Numbered from the stretch's first letter, positions 8,083 through 16,687 are shown. The stretch is 64,000 nt of DNA from CAZLCC01 sp964558365 (GCA_964558365.1 CAZLCC010000012.1:1-64000); one strand, 5' to 3'. A program made the numbers and translations. Notes: generated by a model from the letters alone, not told the origin.

Positions 8083-8310
8083 TTATCGAATAATTAACGA
8101 TACTGCTTCGGCGCTATAATAGTTGGCTACCTGAAGTGTTAGCCACCCAACCAAGAAGAAAGTATTAATCGCAACTGAAACAATAAGAAGTGTGTTCTTA
8201 AAGTCTTCAGATGTGCGAGAAACAATCATAGAATTGCCGCTTACGCAATTTGCGCAATCACATACATCTGCTTGTTTTTTGGTTGTGTTTTTCTTTTTTG
8301 TGTTTTTCAT
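8083..8310 (-). CDS. Small single-pass membrane protein, unknown function
   Basis: This 75-residue protein has a Lys/Thr-rich N-terminus, then the sequence VCDCANCV, which resembles a small metal- or disulphide-forming cysteine cluster (about residues 16-22). A single membrane helix follows (about 40-62). The family is not recognised. It forms its own transcription unit, with a strong promoter (TTGACT-17-TAATGT) whose -10 box lies 9 nt before the ATG, and a hairpin terminator downstream. No Shine-Dalgarno sequence is seen, so the mRNA is probably leaderless. Confidence 0.7.
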   Translation of the reverse strand: MKNTKKKNTTKKQADVCDCANCVSGNSMIVSRTSEDFKNTLLIVSVAINTFFLVGWLTLQVANYYSAEAVSLIIR

Positions 8311-8319
8311 AATACTTTT

Positions 8320-8348
8320 ACATTAGCATAAGCTTTATAATAAGTCAA
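8320..8348 (-). promoter_or_regulatory. Promoter of the 75-residue membrane protein gene
   Basis: On the minus strand TTGACT (8343-8348) is followed by a 17-bp spacer ending in TTATGC, and then TAATGT (8320-8325). The TGC before the -10 box forms an extended -10 element. Only 9 nt separate the -10 box from the ATG. Confidence 0.7.
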
Positions 8349-8404
8349 GTATATTTGTTTAATATGTAAAGTTGTTATCGTTTTTTAAGGTATAATACAA
8401 ACAA

Positions 8405-9244
8405 ATGTTTGGCATTATTTTCAGAATCGCCTGGCGGCTTATGGTGTTTATTGTTGGTGTTGGGTTTATATACCTCACTGTTAGAAGTATCTTTCCTTAC
8501 CTCGATCGTCGCCTCCCCTTACTACTTGTCGTTATTATTCTTTATATTCTTATCGCCTATCTTGCTGTACCCGCCCTGGTGCGCCTTTGGCGACTTGTCA
8601 TTAAGCCAAATCACATTCCAATGTATGTAACCACTGGTGACGGCTGGGCTTCGGATCCAGTTAATATTGCCATTGTATGTCATTCTAAAAATCAGCTAAT
8701 CGACGTTATGCAAGAAGCCGGCTGGACGGTTGCCGACAAATCAACACTTACTTCTGTCTTGCGCGAGGGTTTTTGTATTCTATTTAATCGCTCCTATCCT
8801 ACTGCGCCGTTTAGTAGTCTCTTTTTGTTCAATCGTCGCCAAGATATTGGTTTTCAAGTCCAGCAAGGCGATCCGCCCACGCCACGGCACAGGCATCATG
8901 TTCGTTTTTGGCTGCTCGACCCAATAGCTAGCGACAACCACAACACGTTTTGGCAAAAAGTGCTTGGTCACTTGTTTCAGTCAAATCAACAAATATGGAT
9001 CGGCGCAGCAACTCATGACATATCACCTTTTGCCTTTCGTATGCGAAATCTACAAATCACCCACCAGATAGATAGCGACACCAATAAAGAGCGTGACTTC
9101 TTAATCAACACCCTCAAGGAAGTTGATCGTATTCGTGGCGTAGAAGCGGTAGAATCAGGCCATCAGCTTGCCTTTCGTGGGCAAACGTTTGGCGTTAATA
9201 TCGTGGTTGATGGTCAGCTAAAAATTGTAAAAGTTAAAAGCTAA
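8405..9244 (+). CDS. Membrane protein with LssY C-terminal-type domain
   Basis: The 279-residue protein has two N-terminal membrane helices (about 7-27 and 39-60). A soluble domain follows that resembles the C-terminal domain of LssY: PVNIAIVCHSKNQLIDVMQEAGW near 80-102, FLFNRRQDIGFQ, and a RHRHHVRFWLLDP motif near 161-172. Such domains are found in proteins tied to membrane lipid phosphatases, but the biochemical role is unknown. TATAAT lies at 8391-8396, only 8 nt before the ATG, which suggests leaderless transcription. The 3' end overlaps the convergent gene by 4 bp. Confidence 0.75.
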   Translation: MFGIIFRIAWRLMVFIVGVGFIYLTVRSIFPYLDRRLPLLLVVIILYILIAYLAVPALVRLWRLVIKPNHIPMYVTTGDGWASDPVNIAIVCHSKNQLIDVMQEAGWTVADKSTLTSVLREGFCILFNRSYPTAPFSSLFLFNRRQDIGFQVQQGDPPTPRHRHHVRFWLLDPIASDNHNTFWQKVLGHLFQSNQQIWIGAATHDISPFAFRMRNLQITHQIDSDTNKERDFLINTLKEVDRIRGVEAVESGHQLAFRGQTFGVNIVVDGQLKIVKVKS

Positions 9245-9870
9245 ACCCTGGCAATCTCCAACACCTCTGCTGGCGAGAGTTCAGCTAATTCAAAGATCGT
9301 TCTTCCGGTTCTTTTCATCACTATATCAACAACATACGTTCCAGCTTTATATAAAATCCAGCGCTCACCTATCTCGTCGTTATAAAATTTCCACTGCTTA
9401 TAGTCATAATGCTCGTCAAGCTCTCTAATCTGCGCAATCCAACCTTGAATCTCTGCCTCATCATATTCTTCATATTGCCCATAATCCGGGCTTGCACCAG
9501 CTTTTTCTCTTTCAAAAACTGTCGCAACGCCTTCGTACACCATCTCATCAATCGGATTGCCCTTAAAGGTCTCTTTGGTAAAGTTTTGAGCAAGATGCAT
9601 TGCACCATGAAATATTGTCTCTCTAAGAAAAACAAGTTGTTTGTCTTTATCAGGAAACGTTAGGTCAAACGCCACTGTTAAAGTATCTGGTGAATAAGCG
9701 TATCCACCAACTCCCTGATCTTCAATCAAAACTTCGTTATCAAACCGAATATTAATATCTTCTGGAATACTCGGCAAAAATTGCCGCGCTTCATAATATG
9801 CTCGCTCGATTTCAAGCATTAATATCTCTTGTGCACCTTGGTTTGGCATTTCTTTAATAACTGTCAACAT
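9241..9870 (-). CDS. Putative zincin-like protease (DUF2268-like), unknown substrate
   Basis: The protein of about 209 residues has an acidic, mostly helical sequence with ETIFHGAMHLAQNF near its middle. This is an HxxxH variant of a zinc-protease helix followed by conserved acidic positions (VYEGVATVFERE), in the style of DUF2268 predicted Zn-dependent proteases. The canonical HExxH is not present, so activity is uncertain. The ATG at 9870 is preferred because a GGAG lies 9 nt upstream; an ATG at 9885 is also possible. Either start lies inside the 3' end of the metallo-hydrolase gene, so the two are translationally coupled. Confidence 0.5.
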   Translation of the reverse strand: MLTVIKEMPNQGAQEILMLEIERAYYEARQFLPSIPEDINIRFDNEVLIEDQGVGGYAYSPDTLTVAFDLTFPDKDKQLVFLRETIFHGAMHLAQNFTKETFKGNPIDEMVYEGVATVFEREKAGASPDYGQYEEYDEAEIQGWIAQIRELDEHYDYKQWKFYNDEIGERWILYKAGTYVVDIVMKRTGRTIFELAELSPAEVLEIARV

Positions 9871-10492
9871 CGATCGATTCTCCATCCTTTAAAACTGCAA
9901 CGTTAATCTCTTTATTAAACCTAGCAACTGTCTGCTTAAAAAACGCCGGGTCATTCACAAAATAATCATAGTGAACTGGAATAACTGTTTGTGCACCAAG
10001 CGTTTGAATAAACGCATACGCATCATGAGGGCTAACATCAGGTCCTGCAATTGGAATGGCCGCAGCTTGCACTTCGACGCCTACAGTCTTCACTCCATCA
10101 CCAGGATGAAAGAAAGCCTCATCAATAATATAGCCGGTATTTTGCGGACCGTTAGAGCCATCAACCATCAAACAATGTGCTAGCTCATGCGCGCGAATTT
10201 TAAATCCACCAAGCTCAAATTCACCACCGTCATCAATAATCTCAGACACAACTTCGCCCAAAAGCTCTGTGGTGTCACGGTTTGCAATAATCGTCACGCC
10301 AGCATTTGTCAGTTCGCTAATAAAATCTGGGTCAGCATGGTCGGCGTGCCTATGCGTAATCAAAACTCCATCAAGCGGCAAAAAGTTTTTCACTTTATAT
10401 TTCTCTGCCACAAAGTTCCCCGGGTCAATCAAAATCCGCTTACCATTCTTTTCAAGCAGTAAACAACTTTGTGGGTATCTTGTTATTTTCAT
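9854..10492 (-). CDS. MBL-fold metal-dependent hydrolase
   Basis: The 212-residue protein has a metallo-beta-lactamase fold. It carries ILIDPGN near residue 20, the metal-binding THRHADHAD near 46-54, a further histidine in FHPGDG near 128-133, and a final VIPVHYD. It resembles the UlaG/YtkL group of small cytoplasmic hydrolases. The substrate cannot be predicted. It lies 25 bp after an inositol-phosphatase-like gene and overlaps the following zincin-like gene. Confidence 0.8.
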   Translation of the reverse strand: MKITRYPQSCLLLEKNGKRILIDPGNFVAEKYKVKNFLPLDGVLITHRHADHADPDFISELTNAGVTIIANRDTTELLGEVVSEIIDDGGEFELGGFKIRAHELAHCLMVDGSNGPQNTGYIIDEAFFHPGDGVKTVGVEVQAAAIPIAGPDVSPHDAYAFIQTLGAQTVIPVHYDYFVNDPAFFKQTVARFNKEINVAVLKDGESIDVDSY

Positions 10493-10517
10493 ATCCTTAA
10501 GTATAGCAAGCCGTAGC

Positions 10518-11342
10518 CTATTGAAGTAATTCTGCAGGGAGTTCGCTAAAAACTTCCAAAAGTTGATCAGCTATTGCTGGCGCGCCCACCACCAACTTAT
10601 CGTCAGCAAATCGAGCCTCTTCCCCACCTAGTGTGACAATTTTTGCTCCAGCCTCTTGATTAATAACAAAAGCCGCTGCATTGTCCCAAGGTTTAAATCC
10701 AGTATGGTGTATGGCATCAATTCGCCCACAAGCAATCCAAACCATCGCTAAAACTACGCTGCCAGGACAGCTTGTCCACGGCATAATTCCAGTTTGTTCA
10801 TAAATTGCAATCTGGCGCTGTAAATTACGAACTGCCGCTTCATAGTCATAGCCATTACTCGTTGCAACACTTGCTCCTGCTAAGTCCTTTTGAGAGCTCA
10901 CGCTAATGGGTTGTCCATTGAGAAAAGCTCCTTTCCCCTGCTCAGCTTCAAACAATTCATCTTTATAAACATCGTAAATAACACCAGCGACTGATTGCCC
11001 GTTTTCAATATAGCCAACTGATATTGCCGATTCCTTCATACCGCGCTTAAAGTTATACGTGCCATCAATCGGGTCAAGCGCAAAACCAGTAAAGTTTGGC
11101 TCAAGCACTTTCTTTGCTTCCGTTTCTGGATCTTCTTCAGATAATATAACTACCTTGTCGCTAAAATTATTCCTCAAGACCTCTCTTAAAATATTCTGAG
11201 ACTTCACATCAGCAACTGTCACAAAATCATTTGCATTCGCTTTTGTTGATGATTCCGTAAGATGCTGCGCCCCTAATATAAAATCACCCGCTTGCCTAGC
11301 AGCGTCTTTCATTATTTCTAACTTATTTTTATTTATTGTCAT
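10518..11342 (-). CDS. Inositol monophosphatase family protein (SuhB-like)
   Basis: The 274-residue protein has the Mg-dependent phosphatase motifs EEDPE (near 75), DPIDGTYNF (near 98-106) and WDNAAAFVINQEAGA (near 212-226). Members hydrolyse myo-inositol-1-phosphate, fructose-1,6-bisphosphate or PAP, and the substrate here is not determinable. The ATG overlaps the stop of the MazG-like gene (ATGA), giving tight coupling. Confidence 0.88.
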   Translation of the reverse strand: MTINKNKLEIMKDAARQAGDFILGAQHLTESSTKANANDFVTVADVKSQNILREVLRNNFSDKVVILSEEDPETEAKKVLEPNFTGFALDPIDGTYNFKRGMKESAISVGYIENGQSVAGVIYDVYKDELFEAEQGKGAFLNGQPISVSSQKDLAGASVATSNGYDYEAAVRNLQRQIAIYEQTGIMPWTSCPGSVVLAMVWIACGRIDAIHHTGFKPWDNAAAFVINQEAGAKIVTLGGEEARFADDKLVVGAPAIADQLLEVFSELPAELLQ

Positions 11343-11659
11343 ACTTTTTTATCCAATTTCTGTTTTTTAAATGCTGTAGATTTTTCAAGATTCTTTTGGG
11401 CTATGTCTTCAAGAGAAAGCTCTGCATAATCTGCAAGCACCGCAGCATAATACAAAACATCTCCTACCTTTTCTTCAATAAATAAGATGTCTTCATCAGA
11501 CAACTCACCGTTCTTATCTCTAATGACTTTCTTAATAGCATTCGCTAAAACACCAGCCTCTCCTGAAAGACCTAGGGTTCTATGCGCCAGCGCTGCAACA
11601 TTTTTATCAGTTATAGCTACAGATTGTAAAGCTTGTTTTTGAAAATCATTTAGCTGCAC
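11339..11659 (-). CDS. MazG-like nucleotide pyrophosphohydrolase
   Basis: This 106-residue all-helical protein has the MazG-type metal-binding pattern: LGLSGEAGVLANAIKK near 29-44 and EEKVGDVLYYAAVLAD near 62-77 (ExxD). Members cleave NTPs or dNTPs to NMP plus PPi as a house-cleaning activity. The start is a GTG at 11659 with a strong Shine-Dalgarno sequence (AAGGAG). A TATAAT with an extended TGC lies just upstream, inside the inverted repeat at 11689-11712. Confidence 0.8.
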   Translation of the reverse strand: MQLNDFQKQALQSVAITDKNVAALAHRTLGLSGEAGVLANAIKKVIRDKNGELSDEDILFIEEKVGDVLYYAAVLADYAELSLEDIAQKNLEKSTAFKKQKLDKKV

Positions 11660-11688
11660 GGTAACTCCTTAGCTAATATCTAATCTTA

Positions 11689-11712
11689 TTATAGCAAATT
11701 TCTTTGCTATAA
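11689..11712. repeat. Perfect inverted repeat between the hypothetical gene and the mazG-like operon
   Basis: TTATAGCAAA and TTTGCTATAA form 10-bp perfect arms around a 4-nt loop. The repeat covers the stop of the upstream gene and contains the extended -10 box (TTTGCTATAAT, minus strand) of the mazG-like operon. It could act as a weak terminator for one unit and an operator for the next. Confidence 0.5.
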
Positions 11713-12207
11713 GCCCCACGGACAAATACTAGTAATTGTATCTGCCTGGACTAAATTTTTATCATAAACTAATGCATGCGTTTGGTTAAACCCTTTTGGA
11801 TTACTTTTATCTTTAGGACCATATGCCTCTGGTGGCAACAATCTTCCGCACATTGCCGTCCACAGATAATATTCGTCTTCTGCCTTTCTTAGAACAATCA
11901 CAATCCAGCTCGTTGGAATTGGCTTCTTATTCTTTACAAAACGAGAATACCCATTCCTATCTTTTCGTTTTGCATAAATAATTTCATCTTCGCTGCTCGT
12001 TTCAACTAAGCTCGTTGCGCCAATGATCCTGCCTAAATCTTTTTCAAAAACAATCTGATCTTCGTCACCCACTTCTATTAGGGCAAGTGCTTCCTTAGCA
12101 AGTTCTAGTAAATTTGGCGTTTCCAAAATATGAAAGTGAATGTTCGTATTTTCTTCATCAAGAAAAACTTGTTTATTATTTTTGGTTACACAAAATAGTT
12201 TATTCAT
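11707..12207 (-). CDS. Hypothetical protein, unknown function
   Basis: The 166-residue soluble protein belongs to no family recognised here. Visible features are a first half rich in Asp/Glu and Leu (residues 30-75), and a second half with SWIVIVLRKAEDEYYLWTAMCGRLLPPE and an aromatic tail ending in CPWGL. It has no membrane helix or signal peptide. It stands between glyS and the mazG-like operon with gaps of about 40 bp on each side, so it is probably a single-gene unit. Confidence 0.6.
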   Translation of the reverse strand: MNKLFCVTKNNKQVFLDEENTNIHFHILETPNLLELAKEALALIEVGDEDQIVFEKDLGRIIGATSLVETSSEDEIIYAKRKDRNGYSRFVKNKKPIPTSWIVIVLRKAEDEYYLWTAMCGRLLPPEAYGPKDKSNPKGFNQTHALVYDKNLVQADTITSICPWGL

Positions 12208-12245
12208 AACAACATATCAATTATGACTACGTTACTAAAAAATCT

Positions 12246-13592
12246 CTATAAGTCCTTCTTAACTACCCTTTTTTGCTCTGTTGTATCGCGATTACGAACA
12301 GTAACCGTATCGTCTTCAAGGGTTTGAAAATCAATCACCACACATTCCGGGGTCCCGATTTCGTCTTGGCGACGATAACGCTTGCCAATGTTGCCGTTGT
12401 CGTCCCACATTACGTTGCCGTGTTTTTTCTTTAAGATTTTATAAACTTCACGCGCTTTTTTAACAAGCTCTGGTTTGTTTTTAAGAAGCGGCGAAACCGC
12501 ACAGCGCACTGGCGCGATATGCTCTGGAAACTTCATCACTACTCGCTTTTCGCCATTTATTTCATCTTCGTGATACGCGCTAACAAGCACTGCAACAATT
12601 GCACGCTCAACGCCAAAACTCGGCTCAATAACATGTGGAACGAACTTATTGTTTGTGCCTTTAATGGTATATTCCATGCTTTTGCCCGTTGCGTTTTGAA
12701 TATTCATAAGGTCAAAATCTGTGCGATACGCAAGACCCAAAAGCTCGTCTCTCTTATGCGGAAAGTCAAATTCAAAGTCGATTGTTCGCTTGCTATAATG
12801 CGCGCGATCTTCTTCTGGAACTTCAAGCTCATGTATAGAATCTTCTGGTAAACCAAGTTCACTCAAAAAGTTTTTTATATCACTTCTCCACTGCTCAAAC
12901 GCTTCTTCCCAGCGTTTAGGATCTACAAAATATTCAACTTCCATTTGCTCAAACTCACGCGAACGAAACACAAAATCTCTTGGACTAATTTCATTTCTAA
13001 ACGCCTTACCAATTTGCCCAATTCCAAATGGTAAATTTGGATAAAAGCTATCAAGCACATTTTTATAATTCGTAAATATTCCTTGCGCTGTTTCTGGTCG
13101 AAGATAAGAAACGCTGCTTTCATCTTGAAGGGGACCAACATTCGTTTTAAACATCATATTAAAAGTTCGAGATTCACTTAGCGCATTGCCGTCTGGGCTC
13201 TTTATGCCTTTTTCTTTTATAACTTCGTCCATTTGCTGCATCGTCATGCCTTCAGGATCAACGCCATTATCTTGTAGTAAGTGGTCTGTTCGGTATCGTT
13301 TATGGTTGACCGTATCTTCACATAACGGATCAACGAACGTTTCGGTGTGTCCACTCGCCTGCCATACTTTTTGATTCATCAATATAGCCGCGTCTAAGCC
13401 ATGCATATCTTCGCGGTTATCAATAAATGTTTGCCACCAAAGGTTTTGAATATTTCGCTTTAACTGGACGCCAAGCGGGCCATAATCCCATGTACCAGCA
13501 AGACCGCCGTAAATTTCTGAACCTTGGTAAATAAATCCACGCCGTTTTGCTAAAGAAACAATTGTTTCCATTTTTATATTTTGCTTTGACAT
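12246..13592 (-). CDS. glyS: Glycyl-tRNA synthetase, single-chain class II
   Basis: This charges tRNA-Gly. The 448-residue protein is the alpha2 eukaryote/Gram-positive type. It has GFIYQGSEIYGGLAGTWDYGPLG (motif 1 region, residues 19-41), motif 2 FRNEISPRDFVFRSREFEQMEVE, motif 3 EPSFGVERAIVAVL, and a C-terminal anticodon-binding domain. TATAAT (minus, 13603-13608) lies 10 nt before the ATG and there is no Shine-Dalgarno sequence, so a leaderless message is likely despite recO lying 46 bp upstream. Confidence 0.95.
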   Translation of the reverse strand: MSKQNIKMETIVSLAKRRGFIYQGSEIYGGLAGTWDYGPLGVQLKRNIQNLWWQTFIDNREDMHGLDAAILMNQKVWQASGHTETFVDPLCEDTVNHKRYRTDHLLQDNGVDPEGMTMQQMDEVIKEKGIKSPDGNALSESRTFNMMFKTNVGPLQDESSVSYLRPETAQGIFTNYKNVLDSFYPNLPFGIGQIGKAFRNEISPRDFVFRSREFEQMEVEYFVDPKRWEEAFEQWRSDIKNFLSELGLPEDSIHELEVPEEDRAHYSKRTIDFEFDFPHKRDELLGLAYRTDFDLMNIQNATGKSMEYTIKGTNNKFVPHVIEPSFGVERAIVAVLVSAYHEDEINGEKRVVMKFPEHIAPVRCAVSPLLKNKPELVKKAREVYKILKKKHGNVMWDDNGNIGKRYRRQDEIGTPECVVIDFQTLEDDTVTVRNRDTTEQKRVVKKDL

Positions 13593-13638
13593 ATCAAAAG
13601 CTATTATATCACCAAATAACCTCTGTTTGTAGCATTAT

Positions 13639-14319
13639 CTATTCGCTTGCAGCATGCGCAATGCTTAGGCAATCATCCAGTAGCTGTTCTATTCCGCCAA
13701 TTTTAGCAATTATATCTGGGTTCTTGTGCTGCAAGAGCTTTAGAAGTTTTAAATGATTTGCGTCAAACGCACCTTTCTCGTCTTCTGCAAAAGACATTTC
13801 GGCAATATCAAATCGATAGGTTTTATCTTCTGCCAGTGGCTGATTCTGATTATCACGAGAGACATTTAAGCCGTGTCCAATTACCTCTGCTAAGTGGATG
13901 TAAAACCACGCCTGCACAATTCGAAGATCAATTTTTAAATTATTAAGGCCCTCAAGTGCAGTTTTGGTAATAGTATAAAACTCTGGATCTTGCATGTTAT
14001 CGGCGTATTTTGCAACTTGTTTTAAAACTTGATAGCCGAATTGCATTCGGTCGTAATCTTCTAAAATATGCGAATAAAACGTATTTAAGCGCGCAGATGT
14101 TAGCGTGCCAAGCTCGCCTTTTCCAAGATGAATAACGACATCACACACGGCAAACAGCTCTATGCCACCAGCCAATTTACTTTTTTCTTTTCTTACACCG
14201 CGCGCCATGGCACCAAATTTGCCATTTTCTGGAGTAATAAATTGCAACACTCTATCTGCCTCGCTAAAGTTAGTTCGACGAAGGACAATTGCTTCAGTTT
14301 TAAATGATACATCACTCAT
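13639..14319 (-). CDS. recO: DNA repair protein RecO
   Basis: RecO helps load RecA through RecFOR. The 226-residue protein starts with KTEAIVLRRTNFSEADRVLQFITPENGKFGAMARGVRK, the family OB-fold. The middle is helical, with no obvious four-cysteine zinc site. The start overlaps the response regulator stop by 8 bp, so recO is co-transcribed with the two-component pair. Confidence 0.88.
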   Translation of the reverse strand: MSDVSFKTEAIVLRRTNFSEADRVLQFITPENGKFGAMARGVRKEKSKLAGGIELFAVCDVVIHLGKGELGTLTSARLNTFYSHILEDYDRMQFGYQVLKQVAKYADNMQDPEFYTITKTALEGLNNLKIDLRIVQAWFYIHLAEVIGHGLNVSRDNQNQPLAEDKTYRFDIAEMSFAEDEKGAFDANHLKLLKLLQHKNPDIIAKIGGIEQLLDDCLSIAHAASE

Positions 14320-14695
14320 GCTCTACTGCTTGCGTTAAAGCATTTAAAAGATGTTGCGGCGTAAGCCGAGCTTTATTCAACACGGCTTTTACGCCATATT
14401 TCTCTAGATTTTCTCTGTTAAGATGCTGGTGTGTTAAGCCGGTACAAAGCACTATTGGCAACTTTCTTGTGTCAGAATAGGATTGTAGCTCGTGCATTAG
14501 CTCAACCGCATTTGCACCCGGCAATAACATATCGAGCAAAACAACATCTGGCATTTTTTCATCAATTGCTTCTAGGGCCTTTTTTGCCGAATGCACTGTA
14601 TGCGCGCTCCAACCAGCTTGAGTAAGAATAAGTGAATAACTTTCAGCAAGCCAATTATCGTCTTCAACAATTAAAACGTATTTTCTTGGTGTCAT
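14312..14695 (-). CDS. Stand-alone receiver-domain response regulator
   Basis: The 127-residue protein is a bare CheY-like receiver. It has the acidic pair in VEDDNW, the phosphoacceptor Asp in VVLLDMLLPG (about residue 55), a Thr in LCTGLT, and the conserved Lys in NKARLT. There is no output domain, so signalling must go through protein contacts. The start overlaps the kinase stop (ATGA), making this its cognate partner. Confidence 0.88.
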   Translation of the reverse strand: MTPRKYVLIVEDDNWLAESYSLILTQAGWSAHTVHSAKKALEAIDEKMPDVVLLDMLLPGANAVELMHELQSYSDTRKLPIVLCTGLTHQHLNRENLEKYGVKAVLNKARLTPQHLLNALTQAVEHE

Positions 14696-15438
14696 GATGG
14701 CAAAAAGCTTAATTGCTCTACAAGTGGAGTTTCAATATAAAAAGTTGTTCCTGAAGTTTTATGGGCAACCATTCCAAGCTGACTATCCATAGCTTCAGCA
14801 AATTGGCCAGCAATGTAGAGCCCTAGCCCACTCGCAGCAGGATTTCGATTTAGTGGCTGCGGTGTTTTGCCAAGCCGGCTTCTTAATTTTCTTAAAGCAT
14901 TCTTTTCAAGCCTTGGGCCATTATCGCGCACACTTAGCCGCAATGCGTTGTACGACTTTCGATTGCTTGCACTTAAAATAATCTTAGTATCAGTTTCGCC
15001 ATATGAAAGTGCGTTGTCGCACAGCCCAATGGCAACGCTTCGAAGCAAGTCATAATTAGCATATGCTAACACCGGCTGAGACGGCAGTCTGAGTTCGATC
15101 TCTTTATGCATTGCTTTACATAATGGTGAAAGTTCATGTGCCACATCTTCGCACAAGCGAGCAATTTGTACAGGCTCAGGCTGAAACTCTACCTCTTCTA
15201 GCCTTGTGCTTCTTGTAAGTGCCTCAACCAAACGCAAAGAGCGCTCGCTGGTTAATTTTATTTGAGATGATAATTCTTGTCGTTTTGAAATATCCATTGA
15301 TGTTTCGTGTAGCATTAAGGCCAGTTGGCGAATAACAACCAACGGCGCTTTTAATTCATGGGCGGCAGCAACAATCGACGAGTCGCTATTATAAAACTCG
15401 CTGTTAGCTGCATCGTCTCCTCCACTCTGCACTCTCAT
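14692..15438 (-). CDS. Soluble sensor-less histidine kinase
   Basis: The 248-residue protein has a HisKA dimerisation domain with the phospho-acceptor in AAAHELKAPLVVIRQL (about residues 26-41; HELKAP replaces the usual HELRTP). A HATPase domain follows with N box DNALSYG, G1 DNGPRL and G2 GLGLYIAGQFAE. No membrane helix or sensor domain is present, so it probably senses an internal signal or a protein partner. Promoter TACACT with an extended TGC lies 11 nt before the start, inside a 16-bp palindrome. Confidence 0.88.
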   Translation of the reverse strand: MRVQSGGDDAANSEFYNSDSSIVAAAHELKAPLVVIRQLALMLHETSMDISKRQELSSQIKLTSERSLRLVEALTRSTRLEEVEFQPEPVQIARLCEDVAHELSPLCKAMHKEIELRLPSQPVLAYANYDLLRSVAIGLCDNALSYGETDTKIILSASNRKSYNALRLSVRDNGPRLEKNALRKLRSRLGKTPQPLNRNPAASGLGLYIAGQFAEAMDSQLGMVAHKTSGTTFYIETPLVEQLSFLPS

Positions 15439-15440
15439 AC

Positions 15441-15456
15441 CTACACTTTAGTGTAG
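15441..15456. promoter_or_regulatory. 16-bp palindrome over the kinase promoter
   Basis: CTACACT and AGTGTAG are separated by TT, giving a perfect inverted repeat. On the minus strand it contains the TACACT -10 box and lies 3 bp before the kinase start codon. This is a good position for a repressor or autoregulator site. Confidence 0.5.
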
Positions 15457-15474
15457 CACACGCAAGCGAGTGAT

Positions 15475-16140
15475 TTATGTTTGGAACGAAAGAGATTTTA
15501 GAATAATAGAATCAAAGTCTGGTACAAATTGCTCTGAATCTGTTTGCAAAATAAGAGTCTTATCTCTTACCTTAAATACGACTGCTGAGCCCTTTGTTTC
15601 ATCATCAAAATTACCATCTAAACGATTGCCATTATAGCCGCTCACCTGAATTGTTGAGCTTCGAAGATTACCCTTCTCAATCAGCTTTTCGTATTTTTCA
15701 AGTATTTTTTCATAAGATTTTGAATCAATTGTCATACGAAGTGCAAACTTTTGACCTTTAACAACTGGCGGAACAACGTTTGGATGCAAGAAAGCTTGAT
15801 ACGTAGAGCCATCTTTTCCGTCATTTTCTACAAACGCACTCCATGTTTTTGGATATTCAAACGTTACTCGACCAAGATCATCGGGGCCAATAAATTTCTT
15901 ATATGGTTCTTTCTCCCTTTCAGCAAACTCTTCGGCGTCTTTATCTTTTTGCTGCTGCTGCGCTTCTAAAACAGCTACGTCAATTTTATTATCTACATTA
16001 TTTTTTTGGTCGTTATAGTTTACTAGAGCCCAAATCATTACTGCACCAAAAATAACAGTAAAGAATCCTAAAATAACACTTGCAACAAACGCAGCAGTTA
16101 CTGCGCCTTCTTCTTGTTTTAAAATTGTTTTTATCTTCAT
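15475..16140 (-). CDS. Membrane-anchored protein with PsbP-like C-terminal region
   Basis: The protein of about 221 residues has one membrane helix (about 14-42), a Gln/Lys/Glu-rich linker, and an extracellular domain. In that domain GRVTFEYPKTWSAFV, a C-terminal IQVSGYNGNRLDGNF and DSIILKSLSFQT resemble PsbP/DUF-type lipoprotein folds. The function is unknown. The ATG at 16140 is preferred over a GTG at 16152 because TTTACA-17-TATAGT ends 10 nt before it and would overlap the upstream start. Confidence 0.6.
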   Translation of the reverse strand: MKIKTILKQEEGAVTAAFVASVILGFFTVIFGAVMIWALVNYNDQKNNVDNKIDVAVLEAQQQQKDKDAEEFAEREKEPYKKFIGPDDLGRVTFEYPKTWSAFVENDGKDGSTYQAFLHPNVVPPVVKGQKFALRMTIDSKSYEKILEKYEKLIEKGNLRSSTIQVSGYNGNRLDGNFDDETKGSAVVFKVRDKTLILQTDSEQFVPDFDSIILKSLSFQT

Positions 16141-16150
16141 ATTAATCTTC

Positions 16151-16179
16151 ACTATATGTCAGATGCCCTTCTCTGTAAA
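16151..16179 (-). promoter_or_regulatory. Promoter of the membrane-anchored PsbP-like gene
   Basis: TTTACA (16174-16179, minus), a 17-bp spacer and TATAGT (16151-16156) lie 10 nt upstream of the chosen ATG. The arrangement predicts a transcript with almost no 5' leader. Confidence 0.6.
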
Positions 16180-16184
16180 GACGT

Positions 16185-16685
16185 TTATGCTTTAAACTCA
16201 TATAGATGCATTGGGCCAACGGTTTTTTTGGGCTTCATTTCAGGCAAAGTAAATGCGTAACTAATTACTTTCAGATCTTTTTTTGTACGCACAACATGCT
16301 GCTCTAAAAACTGCTTCATATGCTTTGTGTCTTTACTATTAATAAAAACATAAACAACCGTGGTGTCGCTTGGCAGCTTTTGATTCCAAAAATCACCCCA
16401 TTTAATAGTGATTTTTTCATCTCGGCTCAATAATCTTGAGATGATACTTAAAATTGGATTTAGCTCGTAGCCAACAGCTCTTGCACCTCTTTTTGCTGCC
16501 TCTCTTAAAAGCGCTCCGTCACCCGATCCAAGATCAACCACAACGTCTTTTGTACTAACCGCATAAAGTTCGTCAAACGCCTGCTGAATCTGCTTTCGTC
16601 TCGTTGGAACATAGGGCGCACCTCGAAAGACAACAAAGCCAAAGCAAACAACAATAATCGCTGCAGCAATAAGAAGTAACGTCAC
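16185..16685 (-). CDS. Membrane-tethered class I SAM-dependent methyltransferase
   Basis: The 166-residue protein starts with a membrane helix (about 2-22), followed by a Rossmann methyltransferase core. The SAM motif is VVDLGSGDGALLREAAKRG (about 49-67), then AVGYELNP and a WGDFWNQ. The substrate is unknown. It lies 2 bp after xseB in the flippase-xseA-xseB operon. Confidence 0.75.
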   Translation of the reverse strand: MTLLLIAAAIIVVCFGFVVFRGAPYVPTRRKQIQQAFDELYAVSTKDVVVDLGSGDGALLREAAKRGARAVGYELNPILSIISRLLSRDEKITIKWGDFWNQKLPSDTTVVYVFINSKDTKHMKQFLEQHVVRTKKDLKVISYAFTLPEMKPKKTVGPMHLYEFKA

Positions 16686-16687
16686 GC

